Shown: positions 51,831-62,100 of the stretch, one piece after another
Layout: the number at the start of each line of letters is the position of its first letter
Numbering within the stretch: the stretch's first letter is position 1
NCBI RefSeq assembly: GCF_040436345.1
Contig: NC_133218.1
Span: 21,431,570-21,495,569, forward strand
DNA: 64,000 bases
From: Pagrus major
Lineage: Eukaryota; Chordata; Actinopteri; Spariformes; Sparidae
Direction of reading: 5' to 3'
Notes under the pieces: generated by a model
Seen by the model: the letters and a program-made list of their open reading frames with translations, nothing else
What the model was told of the DNA's origin: nothing
Database searches by the model: none
Translations under genes and position numbers: made by a program

Positions 51831-54800
51831 TACACACACGAGTCTGATTCTGTTGGTTGTTTTAATACAAACATATGAGGGGGGGACAGAGGAGGACAGG
51901 GTGTATAGTTCAGTCCATCAGTTATGTCGCAGTCTGGATTATATGAGGGGTTTTTTTTGTTTTTTTCGTTTGCATGTGTTTATTTTGCTTTTTTTTAAGG
52001 CTCAAAAGTGTGCAATAAAAAACAAAAACAGGCACAGTGAAGCCCATGTATAAAAAGCTGCAGGTCTCCCGAGGGCGGTGCTATGGAAACCAAATGAGCA
52101 GGAGTGGATTCCCCCTCCAACCAGCTCCTCTCCTCATCGTAGGAATCCATCAATTATTTAAGCGTCTCCCATATTTCCTCCCCCTCCCGACAGCCACATC
52201 TTCCCACAGAGGCGTGAACACAATTCTTTCAACATTTAATATTTGATTAAGATACATTTGAAACCTTTAACAGGATTTTGAAGCCCACATTTTTGCCCCA
52301 AAAACTAAAAAAGGCTAAAACCACTAACCTAATCCAGGTTTAAAAAAAAAATAAAAAAATTAAAACCATACCATAACAATAATAATGATAAGAGAAGTTT
52401 CAGGTGTGGAGATGTTGGATGTGTGGTTAGAGGACAAAAGAGAGGAGAGAAAAGAGATCAGTGTGTGTTCTCATCATTTGTTGGTATTGGGCGCCATCTG
52501 GTGGTCACACATGATACAGCACCCTGCACTCTCAATTTGTGGGATTATTCTGAGCTGATTCTGCTTAATTTGTGTGCTTATTATTGTCATGTATTTCCTT
52601 TACGCCCATATTTGTTTTGTTGAATCATGTTTGATATATTAGTTCAGGGTTTTATTTGTCTGTCAGCCGTCCTCCACTCGAGGAAGTGTGTTGATGTTTG
52701 ACACTAGAAGACTGTTCTTCACTTTCATTGAATGAGGTTTGTCCCTGTGAAAATTTAGGGCAAGTTGTTTGTAGGACAGACCTTTTCTGCAGGTCGAATG
52801 TGGCCCCTTTAATAACTCGTCGTGACCCCTTGCTCATTTTATTAATCAGCACAAAAAAACTCTCGTTTCATTAAAAAGTTTGAACCCAGAGAGCCAAACT
52901 GACAACCCACTTCTCATATGATAAAGGAGCGTCTCCTGTTTTTATCCCACACTTTTGTATCCATGATTGTTTTTCAATTGTCAGAACTAATAAAAAAATA
53001 AAAAGTGAATTGTTTTAACACATTTAAACTCTGAGCTTCACAGGTTCAGACACAGGAAATGTAAAAGTCCGGCCCCTTGGTGCTTCGCTTTTTCAAATTC
53101 AAACAGAAACCACTTCAGAAATATTGAGAATGGACTTTTCGGGGATGTTGGAGACATCTGGTGACCTGTAGGATACTTACACATTCAGAGATTGTGATTT
53201 TTTCACTGAGGGAGAATGACTAGATGCGCTGTTAAGAGGTTGTGAGTAGCTTATTGAACTTTTCAGACGACCCCGTGAACAGGCCTCTCCCTCTAGAAGC
53301 TTGATGGGTGCAGTGAGGTCATCAGGTAGATTCAGCTCACCTGGTCTGCTGGAGCCAGCCAGTCGTTCTCTCTCCCGGCTTCCACCCTGTTTAGCCGTGC
53401 TGTGTTTAGTTTGTCTATGTTAAACTTATTTTTAGTTACACCTCATGTGTTCTCCCCTCCTTTGTCCAGCCTTGAACCGGATTGTGACAACATTAATTAT
53501 CATTCAAAGACAATGTATTTTTTCTGTCTGAAAACATATCTAGAGAGGATCTTTAAGGTGGTTATAAGGCAGTTTCTTGACCTTTTCGGGATCCAAATGC
53601 AGAAAATCTGACTGGAAGAGTCCAGTGATTTATTGAAAAAAAAAATGCAGCTATTTTAAGTGTACTGGCATGGTGGGAAGTCTGAATCAGTGTAACTAAG
53701 AATCCACAGGTGAGAGATGCAAGTAGGAGGACAGGCACAGGTACTGGTTGAGGTGCAGGTGTCAGGTTTCAGGGTTCAGGTTTAATAGGCTGGAAAGCAA
53801 AGACACCGGCTGAGGAAAAATGCCTGGTATACATACAGCATACTGTCAGAGTGAGTAGAGAATGAGACACAGGTGAGCAGGAGGAAGCTGGAATCAGGTG
53901 AGCTGGATTGAGTCAGAGCAGTAAACTGTCGGTTCCTTTATGTGAAACCTTTTATGCTGCTGTGTTTGCCAGGTTTTTGTGCTGTTGTATAGGCTATGAA
54001 CCAATAAAACTCACATTAAAAACTGTTATTCCTTCATTTATTGTGTTAAATATTAACAGCGTTACTGCGCTTCTGTACAATAGGCTACAGTGAACTTAGA
54101 GCGTAACAGACAAAATATTTACAGAAAAATTCATGCACGTCAAAGCAGACAGAGCAACTACTTTGCAACGACTAGCAGCAGCAACAAATGATATGAAACA
54201 GATTTGGAATTCAGTTCGGAAGCTTTGTTGTTACAAAATCATACAAAAAGTAAAAACAGACGTTTAAGGCATTTGTTTGTTGGTAAATACATCATGAACC
54301 TTTGGGGATCGACTGCACACATCTGACATCTGCTCGACAAACATTAGAAGATGTTTAATCCTGAGATTGAAGTAAGCCAGGCTTAGTTTTTGACTGGAAT
54401 CACAACTGCACCATTTACATTAAACTACCAAGAGGTTTCCATATAAACACTGATAAAAGTAAATGCATATTAGGCTTTAGAGGATACAAAAAGACGTCTG
54501 ATTGATGAGTATTGTACTGTGAAGGAATGTAATGCAATCTTTGTCTCCCACAGAATGAGTAGCAGAGGTTTGTTACTTGTCTGGTCCCTTAAAAAGTAGT
54601 AATTTATAGCATAATATATACTTTAAAGATCATCAAACTAACACTGCTTGATGGTCACTTATTAAGTGTTGAGTAATATAAAATGAGAAGTCAGGTTTTG
54701 CAAGTAAAAAGATGATTATGAAGTAGCTCTAAACACAAATGCTTCACGAGAGAGAGCAGAAGCAGATCAATAAATTAATTGCACTACAACCCTTTCAAAT

Positions 54801-55916
54801 AGAAAACATATTTCTCTATCTACAGCAAAACTAAGTCACCAGCTAGAGAGTTATTCTTCTCCCTCAAACCCTCGCTCACATGTATCCCCACCAGGGCTTA
54901 CGATTGTTTACGCCTAGAGTATACGGAGACACCAGTAATGTGAAATCTGGAAACAGACACACAGGCCATCTATTATCCACGTGTAAGTCGAGGAGGAGGG
55001 ACGCCGATGCATGATCGGCCTGAACCCGCGCACACGAACTGATTGTGTTAAAACAGAAGATCTGTCTTTTTCTTTTGATAAAAAACGTATAATTGGTCCC
55101 GCAGCAAGTTGGAGGAACATTTTGGAGGATGAGACATGAGCCTGCAGCCGCATGGAATAACACCGCCGACACTTTCTGATCTTACTGCAGAATGATGGAG
55201 GTACTTGGTTCTCGAATGCAGTTTTTAAGAGCTTCCTCTAAACATGAGAACTGACAATCTTATAGCCCAGCTACAGATCAGTGGAACTAAATATTATGCA
55301 GCTAAATGACGAGCTAAAAAATGATTTTAAAAGGAGTAAGCACCTCCTGTTTTTTTAGTTATTTTTTTACATATCGATGTGTTTCATATTCAGATATATT
55401 AAAAATCTGCGAGTGTTATCTACATTCATAGTTAAATGACAGGAAAAGCAAACATGACGAACATCTGTAGCTTAACTGATATGAGTTTTTTAACCACAGT
55501 TAGCGGTCAAACATTACAGCTGACACAGTTGAAGAATCACATGCAGAAAACTAAATGGACTCTTTTAAGGGTAATTACACCTAATGTCACACACAACACC
55601 ACTATCTTTAACTCTACCAGCACATACACAGATTACTCATTTTCAGTCATAATGAATGGAGAGTTTGAAGGCATTACACGTGGAATGGTACAAGCTGCAG
55701 GTATTTTTTTATGGCACATAAATGTTTCCTTCACTCATGAAGCTGACTTTAACCAAAGTGATTTGTTTTCTCATGCTTTCGACACAGATCCTAATATAGG
55801 AGTCCATCCAGCCAGAAAAGATAACAGTGTTTTTCTCCTGAAGGCAGAAGCCCTTGTATGTGGATGTTCTCAGCATCCATCCCTGGCTTGGTTAGTTGGA
55901 GTCGCGAAGCAGGGAG
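51831..55916. other. Intergenic interval between slc17a6 promoter and ano5 stop
   Basis: Contains the ano5 3-prime UTR of unknown length, an interspersed-repeat fragment at about 53585-53935, and one open plus-strand frame at 55436-55987. No recognisable protein exon. Confidence 0.7.
53585..53935 (-). repeat. Possible LTR-type repeat fragment
   Basis: GGGATCCAAATGCAG ... GTGATTTATTGAAAAA ... GACACAGGTGAGCAGG ... GGAATCAGGTGAGC reads like the inverted end of the LTR family seen at 61888-62281. Weakly supported and limits approximate. Confidence 0.4.
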
Positions 55917-56141
55917 CTACAGGCACTCAGACAGCACCTCATGTTTGTCCGTCATCGAGGACATTTCTGACTGCGGCTCCGTTATGAAACTGGCACTCAG
56001 CTGGAGTTTGAGCCTCTCCACCTCGTAGTTATGCAGTTCCCCTTGTATCAGGTAGCGTTCTCGTTTAATCCGCGCCTTCACGTCTGACGGGATGTCCGGG
56101 ATCAACCACGCCACGAAGAACTTCACCACGAAGACCACATG
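55917..56141 (-). CDS. ano5: ano5 last exon (C-terminal tail, stop)
   Basis: Encodes [37 protein letters not shown] and a tail ending SECL, with stop TAG at 55917-55919. The final 30 residues diverge from human, as expected for this tail. Acceptor CTGCAG. Confidence 0.96.
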   Translation of the reverse strand, partial: HVVFVVKFFVAWLIPDIPSDVKARIKRERYLIQGELHNYEVERLKLQLSASFITEPQSEMSSMTDKHEVLSECL

Positions 56142-59100
56142 CTGCAGAGGAAGAATTATTAATAATGGTGACGATATAATCAGCTTCCTACATTAATACT
56201 GAGCGTTTATTCTTTGAGTAACGAGAGGGAATCGCTGTGTGTTCTTACTTCCATGATTATAATGAAGGCCATTTTGGCTGCCAGGATGTGCCAGAACTGC
56301 ATGGTGTGAGTGTACTCCTTCTCGTGGCCTGGAGGGTAACGGTAGTCACGGTATCTGTACAGAACAACAAGTACCATCAGCAGTGTTTCATTAATGTAAT
56401 CATTAAACAACATGCGCTGGGACCAGAACACATCAGGAAATAACACCAGAAGCAAACAGAAGCTCAAACTTTGGTTATGAGTCAAGTTCTACAATTAAAG
56501 TTACACTTTACTGGCCAATGATGACGAACATACTGCCATAAATGACTAATAATATCTGCAGTAATTAAGTTTTTACCTACTTTAAACATTGATATAATAT
56601 AACCATATGACATTGACATGGCTGACGTGTATTATTAGTATAGTATTCATTTTGAGTCATGTTTTAGAAAATAGAGAATTAGATATGTCAAAAAAATCTG
56701 TCTAATTCTTCTTTGAAACATCTCCTAATAACTTTGGGTTACTTCATGTCTTACAGTCATTGGGCTGACTAACTAATTAATGAGACTCTCTGGTTTTAGT
56801 CCAATATTCACTCTTCTTTTTGCTCTATTTTTAGTCTCTTTCACCTCTGGGAGAAATATCCTGATCTTTATCCGCTCCTTTACGTTCACCAGCTAGTCAC
56901 TAACATTGTCTGTCTGTTTATCCTGATGGCTGTGGGTGAAAACAATGCTATGAGACTGGTGAATCGAAACAGTAGCATTGTGGGCTATAAAACCAAAACA
57001 ATGAGCTGAAAGATGCTAGAATGCTTCATAGACCTGAGGTGAACTCCAGTCTAGTGACAAATGTGTCACCCCTGCACATTACACACAGTCACAGCCTGTT
57101 GTTCATTAAAAATAAGTGCAACTTTAAAGCTCCTCAGAAATGTAAAATTAAGCTAAAGCAAGATGCATAACAAGCTCTTTAAAGGGGCATTTTACCCCAG
57201 ATCAAAAATAGATATTTTCATCTCTTCCTTGTAGGGCTTTTTATCCATCTATTGTAGATTATTTTGGCACTCAGCAATGTCAGACCCTGTTGTGAGCAGT
57301 TTCACGAACTATTTTCTTTCAGTATTACCGCGCAGAAGGAAGCGTACATCTACTCACTGACGAGGGGCTAGCTAACAGAGTTAACTAAGTTTACAGCTCA
57401 GCCAAGGAAGACGCCATTGATATTTACATTCTACGCTGTCGCAAGCACAAGCCTCTCGTCCATGACATGATGCATGCTTCCTTCTGCGTGGTGACAAGGT
57501 TGGCAGAGATCTCTGTGGCTGATATCTTCAAAACCTGTAGTAACTCCCTCTCACTACAGATAAGAGGAAATCTATCTATTTTTTTTATTTTAGGGTGACC
57601 TGTCCCTTTAAGCTCTAGTACCTGCAGGTGGTAGTCGCGTTATCAAACGAGTAGTCTTGGTCCTCTGGCATGTTGCTCTCAGGTAGCCGTGAGATGTTGT
57701 ATATTGACAGGCTGTTGTTAACGTAGCCTCTCATGCCATTACCGTAGGCATACAGGTAGACCATACGGGGGATCATGTCAGAGGTGAACGCCATTATGAA
57801 CGCCTGTGATAGAAGTCAGGAGAAATGTTTTTGTTGACTTATGATTCAAAAATGTTGCATTTATCATATACGAAAATACAGAAATGAGCACAGATGATAA
57901 CCAATAAACTACTACACTCACATTTGTAACAACAGACAAAATGGCCACCGCGTTGAGGATTTCCTGCCACGCTCCGATGTTTCGGGCCTTGGACGCCACT
58001 GGTCGTCTGAACTGTGTGGTGAACTTCCAGGCGTCCACCCTGATCTCCAGGATATTGTTACACAGAGCCAGGAGGGGAGCCAAGGGAAAAGAGGCCACGA
58101 ACAAAGTGATGAAACCAAACTGGACCACTGAAAGGACGGAGCAGACAGAAAAAGTTAGTGATAAAATCTTGTAAAATGAGAATAGAGAAGAAGACAGATG
58201 TTATCATCTGTGATTTGTAACCTTTATGTTCATATATCGTACAGCCAGTTATCCCTCTCTCCTGCCCAGATGCACAATGTTTAGTACAACAGTTTAGTAA
58301 CTCACCCATCTCCAGGTACTCGTAGAACAATCCCAGCTGGCCGAAGTTCAGCAGGACGTGGTCCTGCTCCCAGCGGCTGTAATGGTTCTCAGGATTGTGT
58401 CGTCCCTTTCTGCTACTCCACCAGTTACGCATCAACCTATCGAGAAGCCCATGAAGAAGAAACAGACGTCAAGTTTGGGACTTCCACAAAGCCAGAGAGA
58501 GATGACATGATCTCCTCTTGTCTGACTTGCTGAGTCAGCCACTCTGAATAAAAATACAGTTATACATGATTAATAATTAGTAACTTGGTGGGAGCAAGAT
58601 CTACATGTTGTGCACACTAGGTACGTGTCTGATCAAAATAAGTTATTTAAAAATCGGAAGATATAGAATGAGAACTATTGAGCAGCTTTTCTGATTATTT
58701 ATCCTCTAAAACTCTTCTATAAAACATCTCCAAATAACTTTTGTCACTGCTTGTTTTACAGACATTGGGCCAAATTATTCTCCACCAGAAGTCTTCGATA
58801 AATTCAACAGCACACACCGCAAAAGGTTCTAACTTGTCATATACATGCCTGATATACAGTCATTTGATGCCTTCGATGAGTACCGCCTTCTGTGAAGACG
58901 TTGCCATCTGTGTGGTGGTTGCTCATGATTCAGCCCATTAAAAATGTCTTTTTCTTGGCGATGCACGTATATTTATGTAACATGTAAATCTTCCTCATGA
59001 CCTTGTAATTAACCGTGAGGGAAGTCAGACACGATCTAGATCTGCGTATCCTTTCTTTGTCTGAGAATATTCTTAAACATTCTTGTTTTTTTAAAGAAGG

Positions 59101-62100
59101 GCAGCAAGAACGTCATTGTGTTGAATTCTGTGGTGAAAATAAAACTTAATTCACTGAATTATCTCCATTTTTGTTGTAGATGTCTTGAAGTGGGCAAGCT
59201 GCTTGATCGGAAATTATATTTGCTGAAGGTGCTTCTACATGCACTCAGTAGATGCTAACTTGTACACACAACATATTGTTTGAAAAGAATGAATTAAATA
59301 AAGGCACTAGAAATCTTCAAAATGCCAACGTTCAATAAAAACCTTCTCTTGTTGCGGCAGATAAAGTTCATAATGAATCAAAAGGTGAAGCTCTGGGTAA
59401 AGAGCGTAGACTTGATGGACTCACGGCAGCAGAGCTTCCTGAATGTTCCCCCACAGTTGTTTTCCAGCCATCACAATCACCAGCTGCGTGGTCAGCTCGA
59501 TCAGACAGCCTCCAGGGTCGCACTAGGACAGAAACAGGTTTTTATTTTATAGAGTACACTTTTATTTGATGCGCTTCCTTTTGGCAGCAGATGAAAAATT
59601 GCTAGAGGAAAGTCATGAACTTTGCCTTTTCTTTCGTTTTACTATCGTTTTACGAGAAAACTCACCTCCTCATTCCTCAGCTTGCTCCGTTCGCCGAACA
59701 TATATGTGTAGTGACCGGGAAAACCCACAAATTTGCCTTTGAAGAAGGCCACGTAGAAGCAGGAGGAGTAGTAGTTGACAAACTGGAACAGGAACATCTT
59801 CATGGTCAACCTGTTCTCATACTCGAGGTGGGTCTTTGGGATTTCTGCAGGAAGCAAACAGTTTGAAGATGTCCTCTGGTTACAGTCAACGCCAGATAGT
59901 AGATGAATGTAAAATGATAAAAGTGTCTGTTCCATGTTTTTTGGATATTGTTCAGACTGCCAGCACTGATCCGTTATTTGGCATATCTAGATTATATCCA
60001 GATTGATTCTATTAAAAAAACACATGAATTGTGATTTTTACAAATTGAATTTCTCGTGTTTCCGCTTTGGTAGTCGCTGACACTTATGGTGTTACCACGG
60101 CAACCCATGCAGGTAGGTTGGCAATGTCAAGGCACACAAATCCGGTGTTGCAAATAACAGTTCAGACAGTATGTTTTTAAAGATCTGATTTGAGAAGCAA
60201 ACCTGATTCGCCTGGCGTCTGAACAAAGACTTTGATTCAGTAGATGTCAGATTAAATCTTTTTACCCATATCGGTGATCCAAACGGCCACCCTCTCGTAG
60301 AAGAAGTTGAGGATCATGATGATGACAAAGTTGATGCAGGAGGCGGTGACAGAGGTCGCTAGCTGTGGAGTGATGAATCTGCCCACCACCTGGATCTTCC
60401 TCATGGGGTCTTTAATGATGCTCGCAAAGGCAGCATACACTGCCAGCCTGTACGCTATGACCCCGATGATACAAGCCACTATCAGGGAAATCTGTGGACG
60501 AGCACACACACATGTAAAGCTGTTGATGGCAAGGAACATTACTCACTATGTATTACTGTATATAGCAACCACACATGGACACACGAACATTCAGTTACCC
60601 AGAATAAAACAGTGGCCGCTGAGAGGCAGAAGCGAGCACACTTGCTGGTGACAGGGAGGTATGGCTCCATTTCCTGAAAGATTTTATTTTATATGATTAT
60701 TATTATTTATTGTTTTTTCAATAGGTTTCTTGTCGATATTTGTGCACCACAGAGTACATAGTTTTAGTCATATTGATGTCCATGTTTGAATGAAGGGTTT
60801 GAAGCACCTTAGTGATCTTGTTGAGTCTCCTGTTAGTGCATCGGATCTCAAACTCAGGCCGGATTTGAAGCTGCTGCTGTTCCTCTTCAAAGTCCACCAA
60901 GTCCCACTCGTACTCCAGCCGGGCTTGACGCCGTTTCCAGAACTCCAAAAACAGAGTTACTGCCAAACAGGTTTGAAGAAAGGAAATGTTGTAAATTCCT
61001 CAGCATGGGAGTTACCTCTACTAAACAGACGTATAATGAGAACTTTGACTAAACTGACTAAAAACAGAGAGTGTCTGTGTTTAAGGTGAGTAACGCGTTT
61101 CAGTTGTTCCATTACTCTCTTGGACTTCAGTGTGCTCAGCAGACAACCCACTGCTTAATACATAACAACATAATTGTGCTGGCAAGTCATTCTGGGCTGA
61201 AACAGTATGGATGGATGAAGCTTGGAGCTTCTGTGTGAAAAGGCTTTAACTGTGAAAAATCTGTCTCCCATAGGGGGGAGTCATTTGGATCTCCTGCAAA
61301 GGTTAAACACAGGAAGAGCTGCATCGACTGATACTCACCCCAAATCCCCATAAATATGGCAAAGAATACCGTCCCCTCGTTATCAAACAGATGGGATTGC
61401 TGGAAGAGAGAATATGGAAAAGTTCCTCAGAGAAGCAGGAGACACACTGGGTGACATACTGCTGACTCAGCAGGACACAAGTTACCGCAGGTATTTGAGT
61501 AAATTACTTATTTTCACACACTTACAGGTAGCAAAAGTCAACCTCGTAATTACTGTATTGTCAGTTTAAGAAGTGTGTCGTTTTACCCAGGATGATAGAC
61601 AGGTAGAGTTGAGCCTCCAGAAAGGGCACTTTTTATCACAAAGTGGACACATCACAATACTGCCTCCAATACTGGCGTCACATGTTTCTTTGCTAGAGGA
61701 AGAAAAAAGGAGAATTAAAAAAAATCTAATGATTCAGTTGAATATAAAAACTTCATGTAAATACAAAGCAGTGTTTCTTGAAAGTAGGTCATTTAAAAAC
61801 AGATTCATACATCTAGCATCCAGCTTTGAACCGGTGATCATTTTATTGGAATATCAAAACAAATCTATCAAACTTCAAGGCAAAGACTGTCATGGATTGG
61901 GGTTTTTGGTGTTATTTCCTGTTATATTTTGTAAGGTTCATCATCCTCATGGTTCATGTTACTTCATCCCCTTTGTTTTGTTTTCCCTCCCTTGTGATTG
62001 TCCTGATTAGTTTCACCCATCTCCAATTAGCCTCCTTGTGTACTTAAGTCCTTCCCTTCTCTCTTTGTCAGTTCGACTGTTCTGTGTCCCCTGTGTTCCC

